DNA of 64,000 nt, taken from VMDJ01 sp038144195. Lineage in GTDB: Bacteria; Pseudomonadota; Gammaproteobacteria; Chromatiales; Chromatiaceae. The position numbers were made by a program, and so were the translations under genes. Where the stretch lies: contig JAYQNH010000002.1 of the NCBI GenBank assembly GCA_038144195.1, positions 1,426,001 to 1,490,000 on the forward strand, given 5' to 3'. Under the pieces are notes generated by a model, which was given only the letters and a program-made list of their open reading frames with translations, was not told the origin of the DNA and did no database searches. Shown one piece after another: positions 28,839-37,574 of the stretch; position 1 is the first letter of the stretch; each line of letters opens with the position of its first letter.

Positions 28839-29393
28839 ATGTCTGATGTTAATCAAAAAGACATTGATGACCAGCGAGAAGGTGAGTCTTTCTTTCAGCG
28901 CTTCAGTCGACGAAAAGTCGAAGCAAGACAAGAGGAAGAGAAGCTAAATGCAGTCGCTGTTGAAGAGGTTGTTCAAGAGCCTGAGTTGACTGATGAGGAT
29001 ATGCCGCCATTAGAGTCATTGAATGACGACTCAGATTACAGTGGCTTTATGTCTAGCAAGGTGAGTGAGACCTTGCGTAAAGCGGCCTTGAGAAAATTAT
29101 TTCATTCGCCGCAGTTCAACGTTATTTCTGAGTTAGATGAATATGCAGAAGACTTCACCAAATTTGAATTGCTTGGTGACATTGTAACAAGCGATATGAA
29201 GCATCAAATTGAAGTTGAGGCACGTCGCGCTGCTGAAAAACTAAAAGAATCGCTCGCCTTAGATGATGAGGATGATGTTGAAAATGAAGAAACATTATCA
29301 CTCGATGATCAAGAACAACCTCTAGCCCTAGATCAAACTGACGGCACTGCAGTTATAGCAATAGAAGAAAAAGAGATACACCATGACAGATAA
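28839..29393 (+). CDS. DUF3306-type formate dehydrogenase-associated protein
   Basis: A 184-residue, very acidic protein starting MSDVNQKD. The conserved core is SDYSGFMSSKVSETLRKAALRKLFHSPQFNV (seen as consecutive blocks), typical of DUF3306; flanking regions are Glu/Asp-rich and probably disordered. I start at ATG 28839, 4 bases after the preceding stop, though the frame opens earlier. It overlaps the iron-sulfur gene by 11 bases. The function is unknown. Confidence 0.8.
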   Translation: MSDVNQKDIDDQREGESFFQRFSRRKVEARQEEEKLNAVAVEEVVQEPELTDEDMPPLESLNDDSDYSGFMSSKVSETLRKAALRKLFHSPQFNVISELDEYAEDFTKFELLGDIVTSDMKHQIEVEARRAAEKLKESLALDDEDDVENEETLSLDDQEQPLALDQTDGTAVIAIEEKEIHHDR

Positions 29394-31027
29394 CGAACTT
29401 TCTTTGGCTGAATCGCGTAATCAACGTGCCCGTAACGTGGCAATGGCGTCTTTAAACGATGTTCAGGTGACACCAACAGGGTTGGTGAAATATGAATCGC
29501 GCGGCAAAGTCCTTGTTGTGGGCGGAGAGCAAGCACAATGGTTTGCTACGCGACTAGAAAAACCATTGCAGGCGGAAGTGTTACTTACGGACGATTGTGA
29601 TGAGCTTGGTGTGCCTACAACGCCGCTTGCGGGTAGAGAGCTAAAGATTACTGGCCACCTTGGTGCGTTTCGCATAGAAATTGGTGAGAAGGGAAAACAC
29701 AACTACCAGCTAATAGAAACCGATATGGTGATGGATCTTGGCGCATCGCCGCTGCTCAAAAGCGAACTGCCGCCACCCGGTTATTGGTACTTTAATCCTG
29801 ATCAAGATTCTCTAGATGCTGCATGGTTAGAACTAGATGGCATGGTTGGCACGTTCGAAAAGCCAAAATACTTTTCATACGAAGCTGATCGATGTGCGCA
29901 TGCTAGGTCTGGCAATGTGGCTTGTACGCGCTGCATAGATGCATGTCCTGCTGATGCGATTATTTCAATTGGTGAGCAAGTTCAAGTAAATCCTAATCTC
30001 TGTCAGGGCGGAGGTGTTTGCGCCACCGTCTGCCCGAGTGGTGCCATGCGCTATGCGTATCCAAAATCTGAGGACACCCTAAACAGAATTCGTAAGATGC
30101 TTGCTACCTATTTAGAAGAGGGTGGAACTGATCCCGAATTAGTTGTTTTTGCCGAGAGTGATGCGGATATAACACCACTGCAATCCCCTCACCGATTATC
30201 TCTGATGGTTGAAGAGTTGGCTTCAGTGGGTCTTGAGGTATGGTTATCTGCTTTAGCTTATGGTGCGCGTAAGGTGCTTTTAATTAAAGGCGATGCGCTA
30301 CCTATGTCGGTAAAGGCCGCGCTTGACGAACAATTATCGGTCAAAGATGACATCCTGAACGCGCTTGGATACCCATCCTCCGCTGTCAGTTATTACATAT
30401 TAGATCATGATTCTGGAGATGAGGTGAAAATGCCATCAGTGCCTTTGGGTACTTTCATGGCATTTGGCAACAAACGTGAATCGATGTTTTTTGCCATTGA
30501 TCACCTTGTTGAGCATGCGCCAAACAAAAGCTCAGAGGTCTACCTTGGTTCGGGTGCCCCGTTTGGTACCGCTATGGTTGACGCAGACTCATGCACACTA
30601 TGTCTATCCTGTGTTGGTGTTTGTCCGGGTAAGGCGCTGCATACTGGCGATGAAATACCTCAGCTATTCTTTGTTGAGAACAATTGCCTTCAGTGTGGTA
30701 TGTGCGTTTCCACGTGCCCTGAAGATGCCATCTCTATATCGCCACGTTTATTGTTTGATCGTGAGGAAAGAAATAAAAAAGCGGGTACTTTATGAAGAAG
30801 AGCCTTTTTGCTGTATTTCTTGTGGCACGCCCTTCGCTACACATAAGACCATTGGGAATATTTTAGAAAAGCTTGCAGGCCATGCGATGTTTCAATCTGA
30901 AAGGGCCAAGAATCGACTAAAAATGTGTGAAGACTGTCGTGTGGTCGACGCAGTACAGGATTCAGATGCGATGCAAGCTAGTTTGGGCAAGCAAACGACT
31001 TACTCACCAGACAAGGGACGCTCTTAA
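29383..31027 (+). CDS. Polyferredoxin-like 4Fe-4S protein of the formate dehydrogenase locus, one frame break
   Basis: About 547 residues after correction. Cysteine sets CTRCIDACP, CQGGGVCATVCPSG, CTLCLSCVGVCPG and CLQCGMCVSTCPE suggest four [4Fe-4S] clusters. The frame stops at 30795, but removing one A from the A6 run 30775-30780 joins it to RVLYEEEPFCCISCGTPFATHKTI and CEDCRVVD, the family's Cys-rich C-terminal zinc-ribbon-like part. It has no signal peptide. Homologues lie between DUF3306 and TorD in formate dehydrogenase loci and are thought to serve assembly or electron transfer. Confidence 0.85.
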
Positions 31028-31029
31028 AA

Positions 31030-31650
31030 ATGCAAAACACTGAAGTTAAAAATGATGTTGTTAATGTAGCAACGGTAGAGTCCTCAGACCAAGCAAGAAG
31101 AGCTGCTTTTTACAGTCTGTTAGCTGGTCTTCTGCGTAACGCACCCGATTCCGATGTTTTAGCGTATTGCTTGTCTTTAGATACTACAGATCAAAAGAGT
31201 GAACTTGGTGCAGCGGTTAATACTCTGGTTCTTGCTGCAAAGCACAGTGATCCACAACGTTTAAAAGAAGAATTCCATGAGCTATTCATAGGTCTTGGAC
31301 GTGGTGAGTTGGTGCCGTATGGGTCTTGGTATCAAACCGGATTTCTTATGGAGCGCCCATTGGGTCAGCTCAGAGCGGATTTGGCGAAATTAGGTTTTGA
31401 GCGCAGTGATGATGTTCACGAACCTGAAGATCACATTGCAGCCCTGATGGAAGTTATGGCCATGCTTATTTATGAAGGGGCTCCGCAGGAGCAGCAGCGG
31501 TTATTTTTCGAGACGCATATTTCGTCATGGGCTAAAGATTTCATGAAAGATCTCAGTGTGGCTGAAACCGCAACTTTCTATAGATCGGTTGCGCGTTTAG
31601 GTTCGGCGTTTGTTGCAATTGAATCCCAATATTTAAACCTGACGGCTTGA
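31030..31650 (+). CDS. TorD/DmsD-family redox-enzyme chaperone
   Basis: A 206-residue all-helical protein. Family marks are RRAAFYSLLAGLLRNAP near the start, EFHELFIGLGRGELVPYGSWYQTGFL in the middle and EPEDHIAALMEVMA in the core. TorD chaperones bind the Tat signal and hold the apo-enzyme until cofactor is inserted, so the likely client is the FdhA protein 500 bases downstream. It is the last gene of the maturation operon. Confidence 0.9.
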   Translation: MQNTEVKNDVVNVATVESSDQARRAAFYSLLAGLLRNAPDSDVLAYCLSLDTTDQKSELGAAVNTLVLAAKHSDPQRLKEEFHELFIGLGRGELVPYGSWYQTGFLMERPLGQLRADLAKLGFERSDDVHEPEDHIAALMEVMAMLIYEGAPQEQQRLFFETHISSWAKDFMKDLSVAETATFYRSVARLGSAFVAIESQYLNLTA

Positions 31651-31835
31651 GCAGTACATTTCACCATTTAAGGTAGAAAAAGTATGCGCTCACACCGAAA
31701 GTGGTTCTTTTTGTCGCACCCGTTATTTCTGTCCTTAGGCTCAACGACAGTTTGACCCAAGGTGAGCGATTGGGACAAAAAAATACATCAGGTTTAGTTT
31801 TTCTTTCCATTATTGCGATTTATTTCATTAAAAAG
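31651..31835 (+). promoter_or_regulatory. Upstream activating region of the formate dehydrogenase operon
   Basis: No ORF is present. TTTTTGTCGC (31708-31717) and, inverted, GGGACAAAAAAA (31772-31783) lie 55-130 bases before the -24 element, with two more TGTC/GACA words between (31730, 31745). The spacing suits enhancer sites for an NtrC-type activator. An AT-rich stretch separates them from the promoter and could be bent DNA. Confidence 0.45.
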
Positions 31836-31869
31836 TTGGCGCACCTGTTGCTTACATAATTATGAATTA
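31836..31869 (+). promoter_or_regulatory. Sigma-54 promoter of the formate dehydrogenase operon with overlapping dyad
   Basis: TTGGCGCACCTGTTGCT (31836-31852) matches the sigma-54 consensus, with -24 GG at 31838-31839 and -12 GC at 31850-31851. A perfect dyad TAATT-ATG-AATTA (31857-31869) lies over the predicted start site (about 31863). It is well placed for a repressor that acts on top of sigma-54 activation. Confidence 0.75.
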
Positions 31870-31921
31870 GCTAGCACGTATGCGTTAGCCCAAGCGTAGA
31901 GCAATTTAAGGAGCCTTCTTA

Positions 31922-32125
31922 ATGAAAAAAGATAAGCAACAAATTTCTGAATCACGACGCAGTTTCTTAAAGAAGGCTGGCATAGGCGCTAGCACTGCTG
32001 CGGCATCGGTAGCTGTTCCATCTGTTGCGATGGCATCACCAGAAGATGCTGAGCCAGAAAAGAAGCAGAAGGGTTATCACCTTTCTCAGCATATTTTGAC
32101 CTACTACAAGAACGCTTCTCGCTAA
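31922..32125 (+). CDS. Formate dehydrogenase small Tat-signal protein (FdhX type)
   Basis: A 67-residue protein that is mostly a twin-arginine signal (SRRSFLKKAG at 11-20, then an Ala-rich stretch to about 40) with a short tail. This matches the 'formate dehydrogenase region TAT target' family, nearly always encoded right before the catalytic subunit. A GGAG ribosome site precedes the ATG. Whether it is a subunit or an assembly factor is not established. Confidence 0.85.
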   Translation: MKKDKQQISESRRSFLKKAGIGASTAAASVAVPSVAMASPEDAEPEKKQKGYHLSQHILTYYKNASR

Positions 32126-32146
32126 TAACGCGATCTGGAGACAGGA

Positions 32147-35041
32147 ATGAAACTTAAAAAAGTATCCAATAAAGTTGAGGTCACCCTAGATCTCGATAAA
32201 GCGTCAACTTCAAAGACTGGCAACGGTATCTCTCGTCGAGATTTCTTGCGTCACTCAGGTATTTTGGCTGGTGGTACTGCTCTGGCATCAGGCTTAGCTC
32301 CTGGCATGATGCGTAAAGCAGAAGCTGCTCAGGCCAAAGGTGCTGGCGCTGTAAAAGAAGTAAGAACAGTCTGTACGCACTGCTCTGTAGGTTGTGGCGT
32401 TATTGCGGAAGTTCAAAATGGTGTATGGACTGGTCAAGAGCCAGCGCAAGACCACCCGTTTAACCAAGGTACCCACTGTGCCAAAGGTGCAGCCTTGCGT
32501 GAGCACGGTCATGGCGAGCGTCGCTTGAAGTACCCAACTAAGTTGGTTAATGGCAAGTGGGAAAAGGTATCTTGGGAACAGGCGATCAATGAGATCGGCG
32601 ATCAAATGCTCAAGATCCGCCAAGAATCTAGCCCTGATTCTGTCTATTTTTTGGGCTCTGCCAAGAGCAATAACGAAGGTGCTTACATGTTCCGCAAGAT
32701 GGCGGCAATGTGGGGTACTAACAACGTAGACCACCAAGCGCGTATTTGTCACTCAACCACGGTTGCCGGTGTTGCTAATACCTGGGGCTACGGTGCAATG
32801 ACCAATAGCTACAATGACATTCACCATTCCAAAGCTGTCTTGTTGATTGGTTCAAATCCTGCGGAAGCGCACCCAGTTTCTCTGCAACATATTTTTGAAG
32901 CTAAGGAAAAGAATAATGCACCTGTCATTGTTATCGATCCTCGCTTTACTCGTACTGCAGCGCATGCGGATCATTTCTTGCAAATTCGCCCTGGTACTGA
33001 TGTTCCAATCATCTGGGGTATGTTGCATCACATTTTCAAGAATGGATGGGAAGATAAGGAATACATTAATCAGCGCGTCTACGGCCTTGATGAAGTTAAG
33101 GCTGAGGTTGCTAAGTGGACACCCGATGAAGTTGAGCGTGTAACAGGTGTGCCAGAGCACAAGGTCTATGCTGCTGCGAAAGCAATGGCTCAAAACCGTC
33201 CAGGCACCTTCATTTGGTGTATGGGTGGTACCCAACACACTATCGGTAACAACAATACGCGTGCCTACTGCGCGTTCCAGTTGGCATTAGGCAACATTGG
33301 TGTTTCAGGCGGCGGCGCCAACATTTTCCGTGGTCATGACAACGTACAAGGTGCAACTGACCTTGGTGTTCTAGCGAATACTTTGCCTGGTTACTACGGC
33401 CTTGCTCCTGGTTCTTGGGGTCACTGGGCTCGTGTATGGGATCTTGATCTTGATTGGGTTAAGGGTCGCTTTGATTCTGGATCTTACGAAAAAGCCAAAG
33501 GTAAAGATGTTGCGGTTATGAATACCAAAGGTATTCCTGTATCACGTTGGATCGATGGCGTTTTGGAAGACAAAGCAAACGTGGCGCAAAAAGATAATAT
33601 CCGTGCCATGTTTATGTGGGGTCACGCGCCAAACTCTCAGACCCGCGGTATTGAGATGAAGAAGGCGTTCGAAAAACTCGACATGCTTGTCGTAGTGGAT
33701 CCGTATCCAACTGTTTCGGCCGTTATGCATGACAGAACTGATGGTGTGTATCTGCTTCCAGCAACAACCCAATTTGAAACCTATGGTTCAGTCACTGCTT
33801 CGAACCGCTCAATCCAGTGGCGCGACAAGGTTATCGATCCGTTATTCGAATCGAAGCCAGACCACGGCATCATGTATTTGTTGGCCAAGACGCTTGGTTT
33901 CGATAAAGAGATGTTTAAACACGGCAAGATTAATGGCGAGGAGCCATTAATTGAGGACATTACCCGCGAATTTAACCGTGGCATGTGGACAATCGGATAC
34001 ACCGGCCAAAGCCCTGAGCGCTTAAAGACGCACCAGCAAAACTGGGGAACCTTTGACTATGACTCATTGAAGGCTGAAGGCGGTCCTGCTGACGGTGATT
34101 TCTACGGTATGCCTTGGCCATGTTGGGGTACTGCTGACATGAAGCACCCGGGTACACCAAACCTCTACGACCCAAGCCATTCAGTTGCAGAAGGTGGCTT
34201 GACCTTCCGCGCTCGTTTCGGTGTGGAAAGAAACGGCGTGAGCTTGTTGGCCAACAATAGCTACTCCAAAGGTTCTGAGATCAAGGACGGTTACCCAGAA
34301 TTCACTCACGAGATGTTGAAAAAACTCGGTTGGTGGGATGACCTTACAGCAGATGAAAAAGCAGCGGCTGAAGGTAAGAACTGGAAGACTGACTTGTCAG
34401 GTGGTATTCAGCGCGTTGCCATTAAGCATGGTTGTGCGCCATTTGGTAATGCGAAGGCCCGTACCGTGGTATGGACCTTCCCAGATCCTGTGCCCATTCA
34501 CCGTGAACCTCTGTATACCAGTCGCCGCGACTTGGTTGAAAAGTATCCAACCTACGAAGACCGTAAATCATTCTGGCGTTTGCCAACCCGTTACGGTTCG
34601 ATTCAGGCAAAAGACTACTCAAAAGATTATCCAATCATTTTAACGTCTGGCCGCTTGGTTGAATATGAGGGTGGTGGTGATGAGACCCGATCAAACCCAT
34701 GGCTTGCTGAACTACAACAAGACATGTTCGTCGAGATCCATCCTCGTGATGCCAACAATGCAGGCATCAAAGATGGAGATGATGTGTGGGTTGAAGGTAC
34801 CGAAGGTGCCAAGATCAAAGTCAAAGCCATGGTGACTCGAAGAGTTGCTAGTGGTGTTGCTTTCACACCATTCCACTTCGGTGGCCACTTCCAGGGCGCT
34901 GATTTACGCGGTAAATATCCAGCAGGATCGGATCCGTATGTGCTCGGTGAAGCGTGTAACACAGCTATGACCTACGGTTACGACTCGGTTACGCAAATGC
35001 AAGAAACTAAATGTACTTTGTGTCGCATTTCTAAGGCTTAA
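32147..35041 (+). CDS. Formate dehydrogenase, catalytic alpha subunit, Tat-exported
   Basis: A 964-residue bis-pterin oxidoreductase. A Tat signal (SRRDFL, residues 29-34) sends it to the periplasm. The first [4Fe-4S] cluster uses Cys76, Cys79, Cys83 and Cys111 (CTHCSVGC ... HCAKGAAL). The metal ligand is Cys201 in RICHSTTVAG, so this is a Cys rather than selenocysteine enzyme. NIGVSGGGANIFRGHDNVQGATD is the FDH-specific pterin segment, seen in consecutive blocks. It oxidises formate to CO2 and passes electrons to the beta and gamma subunits. W versus Mo cannot be told from sequence, but tupABC nearby favours W. Confidence 0.95.
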   Translation: MKLKKVSNKVEVTLDLDKASTSKTGNGISRRDFLRHSGILAGGTALASGLAPGMMRKAEAAQAKGAGAVKEVRTVCTHCSVGCGVIAEVQNGVWTGQEPAQDHPFNQGTHCAKGAALREHGHGERRLKYPTKLVNGKWEKVSWEQAINEIGDQMLKIRQESSPDSVYFLGSAKSNNEGAYMFRKMAAMWGTNNVDHQARICHSTTVAGVANTWGYGAMTNSYNDIHHSKAVLLIGSNPAEAHPVSLQHIFEAKEKNNAPVIVIDPRFTRTAAHADHFLQIRPGTDVPIIWGMLHHIFKNGWEDKEYINQRVYGLDEVKAEVAKWTPDEVERVTGVPEHKVYAAAKAMAQNRPGTFIWCMGGTQHTIGNNNTRAYCAFQLALGNIGVSGGGANIFRGHDNVQGATDLGVLANTLPGYYGLAPGSWGHWARVWDLDLDWVKGRFDSGSYEKAKGKDVAVMNTKGIPVSRWIDGVLEDKANVAQKDNIRAMFMWGHAPNSQTRGIEMKKAFEKLDMLVVVDPYPTVSAVMHDRTDGVYLLPATTQFETYGSVTASNRSIQWRDKVIDPLFESKPDHGIMYLLAKTLGFDKEMFKHGKINGEEPLIEDITREFNRGMWTIGYTGQSPERLKTHQQNWGTFDYDSLKAEGGPADGDFYGMPWPCWGTADMKHPGTPNLYDPSHSVAEGGLTFRARFGVERNGVSLLANNSYSKGSEIKDGYPEFTHEMLKKLGWWDDLTADEKAAAEGKNWKTDLSGGIQRVAIKHGCAPFGNAKARTVVWTFPDPVPIHREPLYTSRRDLVEKYPTYEDRKSFWRLPTRYGSIQAKDYSKDYPIILTSGRLVEYEGGGDETRSNPWLAELQQDMFVEIHPRDANNAGIKDGDDVWVEGTEGAKIKVKAMVTRRVASGVAFTPFHFGGHFQGADLRGKYPAGSDPYVLGEACNTAMTYGYDSVTQMQETKCTLCRISKA

Positions 35042-35053
35042 GGAGAATAGAAC

Positions 35054-35659
35054 ATGGCAAATATGAAGTTCTACTGCGACGCGGAACGCTGCTGTGAATG
35101 TAATGCGTGCGTCACAGCATGTAAAAATGAAAATGACGTTCCATGGGGTGTTAATAGACGCCGCGTTGTCACCATTAAAGATGGTGAGCCTGGTGAGCGT
35201 TCTTTATCAGTAGCTTGTATGCATTGTTCTGATGCGCCTTGTGCGGCAGTGTGTCCAGTTAACTGTTTCTACACAACAGAAGACGGTGTGGTGTTACACG
35301 ATAAGGATACCTGTATCGGTTGTGGCTACTGCTCTTACGCATGCCCATTTGGTGCGCCACAGTTCCCTAAAGTGGGTGCTTTTGCGTCCCGTGGCAAAAT
35401 GGATAAATGTACTTTCTGTGCAGGCGGTCCAGCTGAGGATGGTAGTGCAGCAGAACATACGAAGTATGGTTCAAACCGTTTATCAGAAGGCAAGTTGCCA
35501 CTCTGTGCTGAGATGTGTTCTACCAAGGCTTTGCTAGCCGGTGATGCTGATGTTGTTTCCAGTATTTATCGCAAGCGTGTAGTAAATCGCGGTGCCTCGG
35601 TCATGGAGTGGGGCGTTAATTACGAGCGAGCAAGTCTCGACGCGAATAAAAAGAGCTAA
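35054..35659 (+). CDS. Formate dehydrogenase, iron-sulfur beta subunit
   Basis: A 201-residue four-cluster ferredoxin. Cysteine sets include CCECNACVTACKNEN, CMHCSDAPCAAVCPVN, CIGCGYCSYACPFG and CTFCAGG, plus LCAEMC. It carries electrons from FdhA to the cytochrome b subunit. It lacks the C-terminal transmembrane anchor of E. coli FdnH, a normal variation in the shorter FdhB group. It starts 12 bases after fdhA with AGGAGAA as ribosome site. Confidence 0.94.
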   Translation: MANMKFYCDAERCCECNACVTACKNENDVPWGVNRRRVVTIKDGEPGERSLSVACMHCSDAPCAAVCPVNCFYTTEDGVVLHDKDTCIGCGYCSYACPFGAPQFPKVGAFASRGKMDKCTFCAGGPAEDGSAAEHTKYGSNRLSEGKLPLCAEMCSTKALLAGDADVVSSIYRKRVVNRGASVMEWGVNYERASLDANKKS

Positions 35660-35671
35660 CGGAAATGAACT

Positions 35672-35700
35672 AACAATCGGCACGTAATGTGCCGATTGTT
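35672..35700 (+). other. Perfect 12-bp hairpin between the beta and gamma subunit genes
   Basis: AACAATCGGCAC (35672-35683) and its exact complement (35689-35700) flank a 5-base loop. No T tract follows, so it is probably not a full terminator. It could stabilise the upstream mRNA or lower gamma-subunit expression. Confidence 0.7.
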
Positions 35701-35740
35701 CCTTCCGCTTACTGGCACATTCTTCAGGGAGTCCTCTCCA

Positions 35741-36775
35741 ATGCCTTCTTTAGTATCAAACAGCATGTTACAAAAGATGTTAATACCTCTTTTGCTCTTA
35801 GCTTTTTTGTTACCCCTAACAGCTAGTGCAGCAACTCCAAGTCAGGATGTTGCATTGGCACCTGATGTTCCGAGCCCTGGCTCTGAGCTATGGCGTGCTG
35901 TCCGTCGTGCAGATACCAATCAACCACCAACTGGTGTTACTCAAATTAAAGGTGTTGAGAAGGGCATCCTTATCAATTCAGTTGGGGAAGACTGGCGGAA
36001 TTTTCGTATGGAAATGCTCGTGCCAACAGGAGGTGTAGGTTTTGGATTGGTTGTTGCAGCATTAGTTCTGTTTTATTTAATTCGTGGTCGTATACGAATT
36101 GATGGTGGTTGGTCAGGAAAAGTAGTCCCTCGCTTCTCAATTAATCATCGTGTCGCGCATTGGAGTTTGGCAATCCTGTTTTTGTATTTAGGACTAACGG
36201 GATTGATAATGCTATTTGGTCGGTTTGTGCTTCTCCCTGTTATGGGACCTGAGGCTTTTTCAGTCTTGGCAACTATTTCTCTAGTGAGTCACAACTGGTT
36301 AGGTCCACTGTTCCCATTTGCGATTTTGGGTGTTGTTATTCTGTTCATGAAGGGTAATGGCTATACCTACAAAGATATTGGTTGGTTTTTGAAAGGTGGC
36401 GGCATGTTTGGTGGGCATGCGCCACCTTCAGACTTTTACAATGCGGGTGAGAAAACCTGGTTCTGGTTGGCTATTTTTGGAGGCATTGTGATCACCATCT
36501 CTGGCTACATCCTCGATTTTCCAATCTTTGGTCAAACCCGTGAGGTCATGGAAGTGGCACATATTGCACATGCGGTTTCTGCCGTTGGCTTACTGATCGC
36601 CTCTTTTGGCCACATCTATATCGGCACTGCAGGTATGGAAGGTTCTATTCAGTCTATGACCAAAGGTTACGTTGATGAGAACTGGGCAAAAGAACACCAT
36701 TCCATTTGGTACGACGAAATGAAGGCGTCTGGAAAGGTTTATCCCGATGTAGATAGCCTGAAAAAATCCAACTAA
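35741..36775 (+). CDS. Formate dehydrogenase, cytochrome b556 gamma subunit
   Basis: A 344-residue membrane protein. After a signal-like hydrophobic N-terminus ending TASA there is a soluble stretch, then four main helices. Candidate haem-ligating His residues are in NHRVAHWSLAILFLYLGLTG and in HIAHAVSAVGLLIASFGHIYIG. The segment YNAGEKTWFW is characteristic of the family. It passes electrons to quinone. I choose ATG 35741, with AGGGAG about 9 bases upstream; the longer frame would cover the hairpin. Confidence 0.93.
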   Translation: MPSLVSNSMLQKMLIPLLLLAFLLPLTASAATPSQDVALAPDVPSPGSELWRAVRRADTNQPPTGVTQIKGVEKGILINSVGEDWRNFRMEMLVPTGGVGFGLVVAALVLFYLIRGRIRIDGGWSGKVVPRFSINHRVAHWSLAILFLYLGLTGLIMLFGRFVLLPVMGPEAFSVLATISLVSHNWLGPLFPFAILGVVILFMKGNGYTYKDIGWFLKGGGMFGGHAPPSDFYNAGEKTWFWLAIFGGIVITISGYILDFPIFGQTREVMEVAHIAHAVSAVGLLIASFGHIYIGTAGMEGSIQSMTKGYVDENWAKEHHSIWYDEMKASGKVYPDVDSLKKSN

Positions 36776-36794
36776 TTATCCTAAGGCAACATTG

Positions 36795-36820
36795 GCCGTG
36801 CCTAGTGCGCGGCTTTTTTT
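36795..36820 (+). terminator. Terminator after the formate dehydrogenase operon
   Basis: A 7-bp G-C rich stem (36795-36801 with 36807-36813, one G-T pair) is followed by seven T. Confidence 0.85.
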
Positions 36821-36876
36821 GGACTTGAGTTTTGGGGTCAATGATATAGTGGTAAAAAAGTCATTGAGATCCAGTA

Positions 36877-37125
36877 ATGCAAATACATTTTGAACTTTAC
36901 GCTTCATTAATGAGGCATTTGCCATCGGGTAGTTCACGTCACCGTGCCACCTTAGATGTTGATGAAAGTACCTCTGCGCATGATTTGATCGATACCTACG
37001 GTGTTCCGCGTGAGATGGCGCACTTAGTAGTGGTAAACGGTATTTTCACCCCGCTAGAAAAGCGCGATGAGCCCTTGAAAGAGGGTGATGTGTTGGCCAT
37101 TTGGCCGCCAGTAGCTGGCGGTTAG
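36877..37125 (+). CDS. MoaD/ThiS-family sulfur carrier protein
   Basis: An 82-residue beta-grasp protein ending in GG (PPVAGG), the thiocarboxylate-forming tail of MoaD. It has the YASLMRHLP start and a DVLAIWPPVAGG end typical of the family. Such carriers are a standard member of AOR gene clusters, where they probably serve the tungstopterin. No moaE partner is nearby. Confidence 0.88.
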   Translation: MQIHFELYASLMRHLPSGSSRHRATLDVDESTSAHDLIDTYGVPREMAHLVVVNGIFTPLEKRDEPLKEGDVLAIWPPVAGG

Positions 37126-37165
37126 TTTTTTGTCGCAGATACCCCCTGTTTTGATCTCAAAAGAC

Positions 37166-37445
37166 ATGAGCATTGGCCATGCTGATTTCTGGCGTTTGTT
37201 TCTTAAAATTGATTCCCCCGTTATTGCCGATCAAGTGGTTTTTCACCAAGGCATGCGATCTTGTCAGTTTGATTGGCAGGGGGCTCTATCTCGGTTGAGC
37301 TATCCGCTGAAAGTATTCGACAAATCGCTGCGTTGGTTTTGCCGCAGACGGATGTTGCACCTTCACTATAACGATCTATCTTCAGGTGCAAATTGATGAA
37401 TTTGAAAAGAAATTTGAGCGTCAATTCCAACGTGCTGGCGGCTAG
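37166..37445 (+). CDS. Small AOR-linked protein of unknown function, two frame breaks
   Basis: Three frame pieces join if one G is added to the G5 run at 37279-37283 and one base is added after 37364. The product reads MSIGHADFWRLFLKIDSP, QGMRSCQFDWQGGSISVEL, SAESIRQIAALVLPQTDVAP and finally IYLQVQIDEFEKKFERQFQ. From ATG 37166 it is about 93 residues; a TTG at 37130, 4 bases after the moaD-like stop, would add 12. No signal or helix is seen. I recognise no family with confidence; its position suggests a role with the sulfur carrier or AOR. Confidence 0.55.
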
Positions 37446-37574
37446 ATTTTTGACAAATACTTAATGCGTTAGAACATCATTATTCTCTAATTATGCAAAC
37501 CTTAATTTGAGTGTTACAAAGCGCTTTGAATAATAAAAATTAAATTTAAAAATCCCACCAAAGGAGCAGTTGCC
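37446..37574 (+). promoter_or_regulatory. Regulatory region before aorA
   Basis: The gap holds TTGACA (37450-37455) without a convincing -10, the word TAATTATGCAA (37488-37498), related to the dyads at 23701, 31857 and 46526, and a perfect 12-bp palindrome CAAAGCGCTTTG (37517-37528). No sigma-54 promoter is visible. AAAGGAGCAG at the end is the ribosome site. Confidence 0.45.

Noticed and set aside
32741..32755. Possible selenocysteine site in the formate dehydrogenase
   Set aside because: The metal-ligand codon is TGT (Cys201), not TGA, and no SECIS-like hairpin is needed.
36793..36809. A TTGGCC...TGC sequence as a fifth sigma-54 promoter before the moaD-like gene
   Set aside because: GG and GC are 13 rather than 12 bases apart and the sequence is part of the fdh terminator.
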